DNA of 41,335 bases from Ruminococcus sp. (GCF_024691275.1 NZ_JAILNU010000005.1:1-41335); one strand, 5' to 3'; shown: positions 7,877-15,603, counted from the first letter of the stretch. Notes: a model not told the origin generated them from the letters alone. Program-made: numbers and translations.

Positions 7877-7890
7877 CATTATGTATTAAC

Positions 7891-8961
7891 TCAGAACAGT
7901 ATGTCCTTGAAACAGAGCATAGGCTCATTCTTGTCAAAATCCCAGCTGTGATACGAATCACCGTGGCAGTATTCCTTCTGGTCACACTTTGAACAAGTGG
8001 GATTATCGTCAGAAAGGTCACGGCGGAATATCTGAAACTTGTTGTTCCATACATCGCTGAATCTATCACGAAGGATATTTCCCTGAACGAACTCCGGTCT
8101 GCGTTCGATATCGAGACAGGCCATGATATCGCCGTTAGCAGCGATACTTGCTGTATACAGACCTGCTGTGCAAAGGTAGTACCAGTCGCGCACTTCACGC
8201 TCGTACTCCATACCGAGATAGTGACTGCATCCGTATGTAACAGGTTCGCCTTCGATACGCTTATTTCTGATATACTCAAAGAGATACTGATAGTCCTCTT
8301 TTGTGAGGATAAGCTCGGGGTGCTGCTTAGCACGTCCCATAGGCTCCATATTTACTATTCTCCATGAGTCTATATCCATTTCGTTGAATATCTTGAAAAG
8401 CTCGTCAAGCTCTCTGATACTCTTGTGAGTAACGACTGTAGTCACCTGAACGCTCTCAAAACCTACACGAATAAGACTTTCGATACCCTTCATAGCCCTT
8501 GCATAGCCGCCCGGAGTTCTGCGGAACTCGTCATGAGTCTGCTCAAGACCGTCTATGCTGACTGAGATAGTTCCCATGCCGACTTTTTTAAGGTCGCGGG
8601 CTATGCTGTCGTCAATAAGTGTAGCATTGCTTGTCATGCCCCAACTGAAGCCAAGATCATGAGCAACGCCCATTATATCGAAGAATTCCTTGCGGAGAAG
8701 CGGTTCGCCTCCTGTGATATCGAGCATCTTGCCGCTTGTGGACATATCTTCTTTTACCTGCTGAAGGAATGTCCTGTACTGATCTACTGTGAGTTCCTCT
8801 GACTCAACGTCGCCGCACTGGCTTCCGCAATGGAGACATCTTTCATTGCAGCGCAGTGTGAGCTCAAGGAAAAGGTTGCGGAGCTCGGGTTTTGTCATGA
8901 GAGTTTTTCTGTAATCCCTCATCTGCCCGAGGTGTCTGGTTTTCATGTTTACATCGAGCAT
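7891..8961 (-). CDS. Radical SAM/SPASM peptide-modifying enzyme of the YGPP locus
   Basis: A 356-residue radical SAM enzyme. The 4Fe-4S/SAM motif CxxxCxxC is Cys38, Cys42 and Cys45, and GGEP at 84-87 contacts the SAM methionine. The C-terminal SPASM domain shows C264-x12-G-x4-C282, then C323-x2-C326-x5-C332 and C350, enough for auxiliary clusters, although the usual Cys after C332 is absent. From memory, TLRCNERCLHCGS, YGC-x3-LG, EVRD and GNI-x6-DVW-N match the enzyme of the Bacteroidales rSAM/lipoprotein pair (TIGR04133 type). The ATG is three bases after the dockerin gene, with AGGAG inside that gene's end, so the two are coupled. Inferred role: modifying YGPP segments of the two upstream products in the cytosol before export. 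An anaerobic sulfatase-maturase-type function is less likely, since no sulfatase lies nearby. Confidence 0.88.
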   Translation of the reverse strand: MLDVNMKTRHLGQMRDYRKTLMTKPELRNLFLELTLRCNERCLHCGSQCGDVESEELTVDQYRTFLQQVKEDMSTSGKMLDITGGEPLLRKEFFDIMGVAHDLGFSWGMTSNATLIDDSIARDLKKVGMGTISVSIDGLEQTHDEFRRTPGGYARAMKGIESLIRVGFESVQVTTVVTHKSIRELDELFKIFNEMDIDSWRIVNMEPMGRAKQHPELILTKEDYQYLFEYIRNKRIEGEPVTYGCSHYLGMEYEREVRDWYYLCTAGLYTASIAANGDIMACLDIERRPEFVQGNILRDRFSDVWNNKFQIFRRDLSDDNPTCSKCDQKEYCHGDSYHSWDFDKNEPMLCFKDILF

Positions 8962-8964
8962 ATA

Positions 8965-9762
8965 TTACTTCTCCTGAGATGTTGTATCATTACTGTCAGC
9001 TATAGCGTCTACACCTGCTTCGATATCACCGCGGATATCCTTCACAATGTCCTTTATCGGCGAGATGCCGTAAAGAGTAACGATAAGATCATTTCCCGGG
9101 TCATATGCTGTAGTTGTGGTAGTCGTTATTTTATCGTCAGGCTTAGCGGTTTTTTCTATCTTTTCGATAGGTGCTCCCCTCATTATACCTGCGATATATT
9201 CTGTTTCACTATTAAGTGTCTTCAGCTCACCCAGCAAATATCTCTGGAGCATGAGCAGATCCGCAATACTTACCTTGCCGTCACGATTGATATCTCCATA
9301 GCTTGTTGACGCGAAGTTCTGAGCTTTTCCTGTAACAAGCATTCTTCTGAGTGCGATAGCGTCAAAGCTGTCGATCTGCTGATCGAGATTGACATCGCCA
9401 AGGAGCTTGTAGTATACAGGCGGACCATACAATACCTCCGGCATTGTTGTAGTTACAGCTTCCGTCGATGTTGTAGATTCTGTAGTTGTAAACATCCACG
9501 GCGGGCCGTAAAGCGAATGCATAAATGTTGTAGTTGTTGTGGTAAAAGTCTCCTGTGCAGTTGTGCTCATTGTACTCATAACCTCGGGAGGACCGTAAAT
9601 AGGCATTGGTTTCCTCGAATCGGTCACCTCAGTGAGAACTTCACTGGCTGTAGGCTCATTAGCCTGATTGTCTGTCTCCCCCACTGCACTGCTCGGGAGC
9701 GCAGCCATATTTGCTGATGCGAACATTGCTGCTGTAAGGACTGTACGAATAGTTTTTTTCAT
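8965..9762 (-). CDS. Secreted YGPP-repeat protein with internal type I dockerin (putative rSAM substrate)
   Basis: The 265-residue product starts with a Sec signal peptide (residues 1-27, no lipobox). Three YGPP motifs follow at Tyr56, Tyr85 and Tyr112, separated by Thr/Ser-rich linkers. A complete type I dockerin occupies about 121-180: calcium loop 1 is D123, N125, D127, D131, D134 and loop 2 is D157, N159, D161, S165, D168. After another Thr-rich linker comes a degenerate repeat, AYDPGNDLIVTLYGISP (Tyr231). The C-terminus is charged. No catalytic domain is present, so this is a non-enzymatic dockerin protein that could dock on a scaffoldin or cell-surface cohesin. It lies between the YGPP lipoprotein and the radical SAM gene in one transcription direction. 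Confidence 0.85.
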   Translation of the reverse strand: MKKTIRTVLTAAMFASANMAALPSSAVGETDNQANEPTASEVLTEVTDSRKPMPIYGPPEVMSTMSTTAQETFTTTTTTFMHSLYGPPWMFTTTESTTSTEAVTTTMPEVLYGPPVYYKLLGDVNLDQQIDSFDAIALRRMLVTGKAQNFASTSYGDINRDGKVSIADLLMLQRYLLGELKTLNSETEYIAGIMRGAPIEKIEKTAKPDDKITTTTTTAYDPGNDLIVTLYGISPIKDIVKDIRGDIEAGVDAIADSNDTTSQEK

Positions 9763-9875
9763 GCTAAAACTCCTCTCATAAAGTGTCTTTGCAGTACTTT
9801 CATACTGCGTTAAAAATGTCTGCTGTTTTCTTATTCTCTTTTATATTAGCTGCTCGGGCAGCTTTATATACCTAT

Positions 9876-10238
9876 TTAGCTTTCGGGCGGACCGTAGACC
9901 AGCTGGACGCTGTCGCGGGAAGGCTCGTATTCTGTAGTTGTCTCCACTTCTTCTGTCGGCGGAGGTCCGTACAGAGCTGCGACTGTTTCCTTTTCAGGTT
10001 TATATTCTGTAGTCGGAGCAGTCTCATCTTCCTTGACTGTAGTAACAGGAGGCCCGTAAACGTCCTGTACATCGTCTTTTGCAGGATCGTATTCAGTAGT
10101 GGTCGTTTTTTCATTAGCTTCAGTCGGAGGAGGTCCATAAACAGTCTGAAGCTCGTCAGAAGACGGCTCACAGCCTGTGAGCATAGCCGTTCCCATCAGG
10201 ATAGCAGCCATAAGTCTGGTTTTCTTATTCTTTTTCAC
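9876..10238 (-). CDS. Lipoprotein with four YGPP modules (putative rSAM substrate)
   Basis: Start is GTG (10236-10238) after AAGGAGGG. The lipoprotein signal peptide ends in LTGC, with the lipidated residue at Cys23. The remaining 97 residues consist almost entirely of four copies of a module: x-P at -9, an acidic residue at about -6, a hydrophobic residue at -4 and -1, then YGPP. The motif tyrosines are 34, 61, 90 and 115, and the last YGPP is three residues from the C-terminus. Copies two to four have a second tyrosine exactly 11 residues before the motif (50, 79, 104); in copy one that place is taken by the lipidated Cys23. Thr/Glu linkers separate modules. No globular domain is present, so this looks like an outer-surface substrate peptide. 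It heads the operon with the dockerin protein and the radical SAM enzyme. Confidence 0.85.
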   Translation of the reverse strand: MKKNKKTRLMAAILMGTAMLTGCEPSSDELQTVYGPPPTEANEKTTTTEYDPAKDDVQDVYGPPVTTVKEDETAPTTEYKPEKETVAALYGPPPTEEVETTTEYEPSRDSVQLVYGPPES

Positions 10239-10271
10239 AGTAAGCCCTCCTTATCTATCGCTATTTCTTAT

Positions 10272-10300
10272 ATTTTACCGCAAATTGCATAATTTGTCAA
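10272..10300 (-). promoter_or_regulatory. Promoter of the YGPP / radical SAM operon
   Basis: On the minus strand TTGACA (10295-10300) and TAAAAT (10272-10277) are 17 bases apart, about 35 bases upstream of the GTG start of the YGPP lipoprotein. I see no comparable promoter in the 113-base gap before the dockerin gene, so the three genes are probably co-transcribed. Confidence 0.75.
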
Positions 10301-10350
10301 TATCAGAAAATAAAAAATGGAACTTTTTTTAATAAACAGAAGTAACGCTC

Positions 10351-10381
10351 AAAAAAGCTCCCCCGATAAATACGGAGGAGC
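10351..10381 (-). terminator. Terminator downstream of rodA
   Basis: On the minus strand GCTCCTCCG pairs with CGGGGGAGC (10373-10381 / 10357-10365, including G-U pairs), followed by TTTTTT. Confidence 0.8.
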
Positions 10382-10387
10382 GATGCA

Positions 10388-11542
10388 TCAATCTTCATCT
10401 TCGTCATAGAAGACGTTATAGTTTACAGCTCTGTGACTGTAGGTGCTGAGCACAAGTCCGATGATAGCATACATACTTATCATAGCCGTACCGCCCGCAC
10501 TCAGGAACGGAAGCGGAACACCGATAACAGGAGCTACCTTCAGCACCATGCCGATATTCATTATACAGTGTGAGAGAACCAGTCCGAAAGCACCCATGCA
10601 TATGAACTTTCCGAGGTGATCGCGGCAGACACGGCTGTCGCCGAATATTTTCAGACAGATATACGCAAGGATTATTATAAGTCCCAGCGAGCCGACAAAT
10701 CCGAAGACCTGTCCTGCATAGGTGAATATGAAGTCATTGTGTATCTCGGGAACGGTGATGTAGTCCTCGGGCTTTCCGAAAACGCCCTTTCCGAAGACTC
10801 CGCCGGATTTCAGTGCTGCAAGTCCCAGATCCTGCTGATATTCAATATATTCAGGGTCTGTACCGGGGTGGAAAAGTATAAGGATACGCTTCTTGTGGAA
10901 CTCACTGAGAGCAAAGAACCACATTCCCACAACTCCCGCTGCGATAACGAAAGGAGCTGCTACAAGGTACTTCCATGATATCTTTGCGGAGCATATCATG
11001 AATGCAAATATCGCCGCAAATACTATAGCTGTACCGTAGTCGCCCTGCAAGCCGACTATACCCAGCGGTATCGCTGCGTGTATCAGCAGGAGCAGCATAT
11101 GGAGCGGCTTGTTCATCTCCTCCTCATCACGGGAAAGATGATACGCAAAGGTCAGTATGAACGCCAGCTTCAGCACCTCTGACGGCTGGAACTGGACAAA
11201 TCCGAGATTGAGCCACGCCTGGTCATCAGCGCCCTCTCGCCTGTATCCCAGCGAAGTAAAGGTAAGGGCTGTAAGAGCAAGCGCCACGGGAACAAATAAA
11301 AACCACAGCTTTACCAGCTTACGGTAATCAATAAACGATATGATGATCGCACCGATAATTCCTGCAACCATTGAAAACAACTGTGTTTTCCAGTAGCTCG
11401 GTCCGACTCCTTCAAGCACCTTGTTGTACGTTATGGAATATATCAGCAGGGTGCTTATTGCAGCACAGAGCGTGACCGCAAAGAGCAGTCCTGCATCAAT
11501 GCTGTGTTTGCCCGAAGGCAGTTTTTTAAATGCCGATTTCAT
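10388..11542 (-). CDS. rodA: RodA/FtsW/SpoVE (SEDS) peptidoglycan glycosyltransferase, RodA-like
   Basis: A 384-residue polytopic protein of the SEDS family, which polymerises lipid II together with a class B PBP. Visible landmarks are QPSEVLKLAF in the middle, GDYGTAIVF, the large outer loop with FGKPEDYITVPEIHNDFIFT (containing the catalytic-loop Asp region), and the C-terminal GVPLPFLSAGGTAMIS signature. Membrane segments are distributed as expected for ten helices and the length is normal. The loop pattern VPE-H-DFIF is more typical of RodA (elongation) than of FtsW, but SpoVE cannot be fully excluded in a spore former. It lies 96 bases downstream of the comM gene, in the same direction. 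Confidence 0.88.
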   Translation of the reverse strand: MKSAFKKLPSGKHSIDAGLLFAVTLCAAISTLLIYSITYNKVLEGVGPSYWKTQLFSMVAGIIGAIIISFIDYRKLVKLWFLFVPVALALTALTFTSLGYRREGADDQAWLNLGFVQFQPSEVLKLAFILTFAYHLSRDEEEMNKPLHMLLLLIHAAIPLGIVGLQGDYGTAIVFAAIFAFMICSAKISWKYLVAAPFVIAAGVVGMWFFALSEFHKKRILILFHPGTDPEYIEYQQDLGLAALKSGGVFGKGVFGKPEDYITVPEIHNDFIFTYAGQVFGFVGSLGLIIILAYICLKIFGDSRVCRDHLGKFICMGAFGLVLSHCIMNIGMVLKVAPVIGVPLPFLSAGGTAMISMYAIIGLVLSTYSHRAVNYNVFYDEDED

Positions 11543-11591
11543 TGTATCTCCTTTTTATCTCTCTTTTTATTATCAATAAACACTTCATGTC

Positions 11592-11614
11592 GGGCTGATG
11601 CGAACATCAGTCCC
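11592..11614. repeat. Short palindrome between comM and rodA, same type as one at 31292
   Basis: GGGCTGATG-cgaa-CATCAGtCCC forms a near-perfect hairpin. The same stem with a different loop (GGCTGATG-ccca-CATCAGCC) occurs at 31292-31311, so this looks like a dispersed palindromic repeat rather than a dedicated terminator; no T-run follows on either strand. Confidence 0.5.
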
Positions 11615-11638
11615 TGCAAGCCATAGGCTGAAGGCTTA

Positions 11639-13165
11639 TTATTCCGACCAGTACTTGCGGTCAAGGCTCCGGAACTGTGCTGCTGCCGCAACATGAGCCT
11701 TCTGTATCACCTCTGAACCGTTTATATCCGCGATAGTCCGCGCGACCTTCAATATGCGGTCATAGGCTCTCGCACTGAGTCCCAACCTGTCGAAGACGCT
11801 TTTCATAAGTTTTTCCGCCGCATCGTCCATAGGACAGAACTCCTGTAATTTATCAGGCGTTATCAGCGCATTGCAGGTTATACCCGTACCCCTGAAGCGC
11901 TCTGACTGTATCTCACGGGCAGCTATCACGCGCTTTCTTATGTCCGCCGAACTTTCATCTTTCACCTTCGACGAAAGATCTCCGAACTCCACGGGAGCGA
12001 CCTCGATATGGATATCGAAACGGTCAAGGAGAGGTCCCGATATCTTTGACAGATAGCCTGATATCTTATTCTTTGAGCATATACATTTGCGCTTGGGGTG
12101 TCCGTAATAGCCGCAGGGACACGGGTTCATAGCTCCTATGAGCATTATGGTGCACGGATATGTCACCGTTCCCGACGCACGGGCTATAGTGACCTTCCTG
12201 TCCTCAAGGGGCTGTCGCAGTATCTCCAGCGTCTTGCGGTCAAACTCCGCAAGCTCGTCCAGAAAAAGAAGTCCGTTATGAGCGAGGGAGACCTCCCCAG
12301 GGTGCGGAACTGTTCCGCCGCCTGCAAGTCCTGCCGACGATATCGTATGATGCGGCGAGCGGAAAGGTCTTTTTGTTATTATGGGCATATCGGCGGTAAG
12401 TAATCCCGATATTGAATGTATTTTCGTGGTCTCGATCGCTTCCTCAAAGGTGAGCGGCGGAAGTATGGAAGGCATACGCTTGGCAAGCATACTCTTTCCG
12501 CTTCCCGGCGAGCCGATAAGAAGGGCATTATGTCCTCCTGCGGCAGCTATCTCCAGCGCCTTTTTCGCCGACTGCTGTCCCCTTACGTCGGAAAAGTCGA
12601 GGGACTCGTTATATGCAGCTTCAGGCGGTATGTACTGTTCACACGGGGAAAGGCGCTCCTCATTTCGGAAATGGCGTATGAGCTCCTCCGCATTGTGTAC
12701 CGCATATATCTCAACGCCGTCTGCCACGGAAGCTTCCTTGGCGTTATCAGCAGGTACGAACACCGACTTTATGCCCAGTTCCCTTGCCAGCATTACCATG
12801 GGCAAAACTCCGTTTATGCGCCGTATATCGCCGTTCAGTGATATCTCGCCAATGAACGAGCAGCCGTCAAGTTCCTCGCTTATCATTCTCATTCCGCGCA
12901 GTATCGCCATAAATATTGCCATATCATGCACAGAACCACTCTTTTTTGTATCAGCAGGTGCAAGGTTGACCATTACTGCCGCAACAGGAAAGCTGATGCT
13001 GCATGAACGCAGCGCTGCACGTATGCGCTCGCGGCTCTCCTTCACGACCGTGTCCGGCAGACCCACTATATCAAACTGCGGATTACCGCGGCTGATGTCT
13101 ATCTCCACATCTACAGGAAATGCGTTAAGTCCGAAAAGACCGAGACTTGAGACCTTGGCAAACAT
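11639..13165 (-). CDS. comM: YifB/ComM family Mg-chelatase-like AAA+ ATPase
   Basis: The 508-residue protein has the full ComM architecture: an N-terminal Lon-protease-like (S5/ChlI) domain (residues 1-170), a central AAA+ domain with Walker A (GSPGSGKS, about residue 218) and Walker B (LLFLDELAEF), a Zn-finger-like Cys cluster (NPCPCGYYG then KCICS), the arginine-finger region GPLLDRFDIH, and a C-terminal Mg-chelatase lid. ComM is a hexameric helicase that promotes branch migration during integration of DNA in natural transformation; outside transformable species its role is less clear. It begins two bases after the upstream membrane-protein gene and precedes rodA. Confidence 0.93.
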   Translation of the reverse strand: MFAKVSSLGLFGLNAFPVDVEIDISRGNPQFDIVGLPDTVVKESRERIRAALRSCSISFPVAAVMVNLAPADTKKSGSVHDMAIFMAILRGMRMISEELDGCSFIGEISLNGDIRRINGVLPMVMLARELGIKSVFVPADNAKEASVADGVEIYAVHNAEELIRHFRNEERLSPCEQYIPPEAAYNESLDFSDVRGQQSAKKALEIAAAGGHNALLIGSPGSGKSMLAKRMPSILPPLTFEEAIETTKIHSISGLLTADMPIITKRPFRSPHHTISSAGLAGGGTVPHPGEVSLAHNGLLFLDELAEFDRKTLEILRQPLEDRKVTIARASGTVTYPCTIMLIGAMNPCPCGYYGHPKRKCICSKNKISGYLSKISGPLLDRFDIHIEVAPVEFGDLSSKVKDESSADIRKRVIAAREIQSERFRGTGITCNALITPDKLQEFCPMDDAAEKLMKSVFDRLGLSARAYDRILKVARTIADINGSEVIQKAHVAAAAQFRSLDRKYWSE

Positions 13166-13167
13166 TA

Positions 13168-13986
13168 TTATCCCCCCAGACTGTTTTTCAGCGGACTATC
13201 CGAAAAATCGCCTTCCTTTACGCCTCTGGGCTTGAATCTTGATGAATTCGTATTAGTCCTAACAACGCTTTTTACTGTGAGCTCGGGCATTTCGCCGAAT
13301 CCGTTCGTTTCTGCGGACCCAGGCTGTGCGTAACTCATCAGCTTTTTCTTTTTTGCGCCCGAAGCATCAGTCCCCTGACTGATATTCCGCTCTTTTGCAA
13401 GCTTCTCCCTGAGCAGCTTGTGGTAACGATCTCCCGAATAGCCATCGGGATTCTCTTTCTTCTTCTCGTCATATTCGGTAAGTATAGAGCTGAACACAGG
13501 ATAGCCCTCAGTACGCCGCAGCTGCTTGAAATCCGCATACCCTTTAAGCGATCCAAAGCTCTTGAACACTCCGCCGCCGCCAATAATCAAAGTAATAAAA
13601 TCAAACATTGTCAGTCTTACAAATGCCGAGAACACCAGCATCAGAGCGTACACAAAAAATACTATTACCGTACATATCTTATACCTTGTACAGCCGATAA
13701 GAGCAACAAGGCTCAACAATAAGCACATAATCATCTGCACCATGCTGAACCCGAAACCCATTTCAAATGCCTCTGTATCTTTCAATGTGAACATCAGCGG
13801 TATCCAGCCAACAACGTGGAGCGGTACTGCAAGCAGCGATAAAAGTGCCATTATCCCACTTACAGCAAGAGTATAAAACAGCGTTTGCTGGCTTATATTT
13901 TTTATCGCATCGAGCCTTCCGCGGCACGTAGGGTAATGCGCGTGGTTCGGCTTTTCTATCAGATCAGGATTTTTTTTGAATTCCAT
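13168..13986 (-). CDS. Hypothetical four-helix membrane protein
   Basis: I place the start at the ATG at 13984-13986 (MEFKKNPDLIEKP), which has GGAG six bases upstream; two in-frame ATGs at 13998 and 14007 lack a Shine-Dalgarno. The 272-residue protein has a short N-terminal cytosolic part with a PTCRGR segment, about four hydrophobic segments between residues 35 and 145, and a long, charged, poorly hydrophobic C-terminal half rich in Lys, Ser and Gly. It ends two bases before comM, so the two are probably co-transcribed. I do not recognise the family. Confidence 0.7.
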   Translation of the reverse strand: MEFKKNPDLIEKPNHAHYPTCRGRLDAIKNISQQTLFYTLAVSGIMALLSLLAVPLHVVGWIPLMFTLKDTEAFEMGFGFSMVQMIMCLLLSLVALIGCTRYKICTVIVFFVYALMLVFSAFVRLTMFDFITLIIGGGGVFKSFGSLKGYADFKQLRRTEGYPVFSSILTEYDEKKKENPDGYSGDRYHKLLREKLAKERNISQGTDASGAKKKKLMSYAQPGSAETNGFGEMPELTVKSVVRTNTNSSRFKPRGVKEGDFSDSPLKNSLGG

Positions 13987-14117
13987 ATCATTCTCCATCG
14001 CAGGCATATCGTACTGATATGCAAATAATCATGGTCTTTATTATTATATCACTTTTCGCACATGATGTAAATATTTTCCGCAAATTTTACTGCGTATAAA
14101 AAGCCGTCCTTAAACGG

Positions 14118-14213
14118 AGTGCTCATATAGAAACTTTACACGAAATCGGAGGGAAACCTTTCTGAGAAAAGGTTTCCCTCAATATCTCACGTAATAATCC
14201 TGTATAAGCGCTT
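14118..14213. repeat. Palindromic interspersed element, copy 1
   Basis: About 96 bp with imperfect terminal inverted repeats (AGTGCTCATATAGAAAC at the left; reverse complement of TCCTGTATAAGCGCTT at the right) and a perfect inner hairpin, GAGGGAAACCTTT / AAAGGTTTCCCTC, with a 6-base loop. A second copy occurs at 21130-21229 with the same order of blocks, including the shared stretch GGTTTCCCTCAATATCTCAC. It carries no ORF. It occupies most of the 240-base gap between two minus-strand genes. Confidence 0.75.
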
Positions 14214-14230
14214 CGCTTAGCTGCCGTTTT

Positions 14231-15325
14231 TTACGGGAAATAATAATCCAGTATAAGATTTACCACCAGAGAATAGGACTTTATACCCTCTTCACGACCG
14301 TTTGCGCGGATATTCGTGTCGATGAAGGTAGTGGAGGCTTCACTTACAGTCTCGGTGGAGATTATCTCTTTGTCGGCATTGTCCTCCCAGTAGTTTTCAG
14401 GCATGAACCTGAACCAGTCATTGGTGACCTTTTCCGAAATATCGTCAGTGAGCTCATATGCGCCTTTGACATTATTATTGTAGACGGTATTATGTACGTA
14501 TTCAAGAGCATCAAGATAGCCTGAATACTGAAACTCGATATTATCGCTGTGTGTGGCAGCAATGAACGAGATGAAGTTCGCCTCGTCCTCCTGCATGAAG
14601 CCTTTAAGATGTGAAAGCTCATGGCAGACTGTTGATGGGAGATTTGCCTTTACCATGTCGTTGTTGTAGTTAGCCTCGATAGTGTAGGGCAGGTATATGC
14701 CCGTAGTATGAGTCTGGCTCATAAAGTACGAGAAGCATATAGGCTTTGGCTTAGGGTAATATCCTTTAAGCTGCGGATATATCCCGGCAGTATTCTTCAT
14801 AGCCTTGCGAGCTTCTTCCTTGAAGTCGCAGGTCAGCTCGAAGCAGTCGTGCTCATCCCGCGGCACCTGCTCTGCAAGCTCATTGCACTTGGCTATGAGA
14901 GCACCGTACAGCTTTGTTAGCTCCTCATCGTTATGTTCGTGGGCGTTGGGGAAGTACTTTTCCGCGAACGGCGTACACTGATACATGATGAAGCAGTTCA
15001 TGGTCTCAGTGGTCGTGATGTAGCAGAGTATCCACAGCACAAGCGTACCCGCAAAAGCAGCAGTACTTTTGCGTTTGCCCTTGCGGAATATGAGAAGTAT
15101 CAGGAACACGGGCAAACCGACTACCACAAGGATAACGGCAGCAAGTGTCAGCATCTCACCCAGCGAGAACGGGAACAGTCCTGTAATGAACGAGACTGCC
15201 GAGGAAATATACCTGAAAATGCGGCTTACATAGAAGTCTGCAAAAGAACGTGAAAAACGAGCTATGACATTCAGCAGCACCATTACAGCCATGATTATAA
15301 GAGGTACGGAATATCTTTTTTTCAT
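14231..15325 (-). CDS. DUF3810 family membrane protein with HELSH zinc-like motif
   Basis: A 364-residue protein with three N-terminal hydrophobic segments (about 6-25, 38-58 and 62-108 as a pair) and a long extracytoplasmic domain. The domain holds TVCHELSHLKGFMQEDEANF near residue 230, an HExxH motif with a downstream acidic residue as in zincin metalloproteases, which is the hallmark of DUF3810. The preceding FSYFMSQTHTTGIYLPYT block is also typical. A proteolytic role is plausible but unproven. The ATG at 15323-15325 has GGAGAAA upstream. It is monocistronic, between two palindromic repeat regions. Confidence 0.8.
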   Translation of the reverse strand: MKKRYSVPLIIMAVMVLLNVIARFSRSFADFYVSRIFRYISSAVSFITGLFPFSLGEMLTLAAVILVVVGLPVFLILLIFRKGKRKSTAAFAGTLVLWILCYITTTETMNCFIMYQCTPFAEKYFPNAHEHNDEELTKLYGALIAKCNELAEQVPRDEHDCFELTCDFKEEARKAMKNTAGIYPQLKGYYPKPKPICFSYFMSQTHTTGIYLPYTIEANYNNDMVKANLPSTVCHELSHLKGFMQEDEANFISFIAATHSDNIEFQYSGYLDALEYVHNTVYNNNVKGAYELTDDISEKVTNDWFRFMPENYWEDNADKEIISTETVSEASTTFIDTNIRANGREEGIKSYSLVVNLILDYYFP

Positions 15326-15367
15326 ATCATTTTTCTCCGATAATATGTTTTTATAAAGCTATTAATG

Positions 15368-15511
15368 TATAATGAATGTTTTTACATTCGTTATAGCATA
15401 TAAGCAATGCGTTATGCTATAATCGCCCGATTGCAGGAAGCAGATCTCCGATCTGCGTATCTGCAAGGGCATTAAAATACACTATAATGAATGTTTTTAC
15501 ATTCATTATAG
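15368..15511. repeat. Nested foldback (palindromic) region
   Basis: Two copies of an almost identical palindrome, TATAATGAATG-tttttA-CATTC(G/A)TTATA, lie at 15368-15395 and 15482-15511, in direct orientation and each followed by GCAT. Between them is a nested stem: GCCC..TTGCAG..GCAGATC-tcc-GATCTGC..CTGCAA..GGGC (15425-15470), and TATAGCAT / ATGCTATA pair around 15392-15420. The 300-base gap 15326-15634 holds nothing else apart from the promoter at 15575. Confidence 0.7.
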
Positions 15512-15574
15512 CATGAAAAAATAGATAAATCAACAGACATTATCTGGAAAGAATACCTTTTTAACAATAAATCA

Positions 15575-15603
15575 TTGACTTTTTAAGCCCAATATGATAT
15601 ATT
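15575..15603 (+). promoter_or_regulatory. Promoter of the tandem lipoprotein cluster
   Basis: TTGACT (15575-15580), 17 bases, TATATT (15598-15603), then 31 bases to the first lipoprotein start. No such promoter is visible in the two 45-base gaps inside the cluster. Confidence 0.7.

Noticed and set aside
12381..13235. 284-residue open frame on the plus strand opposite comM
   Set aside because: It is antisense to a clear ComM/YifB protein with all motifs; the translation is Ser/Pro/Ile-rich without domain features and lacks a ribosome binding site.
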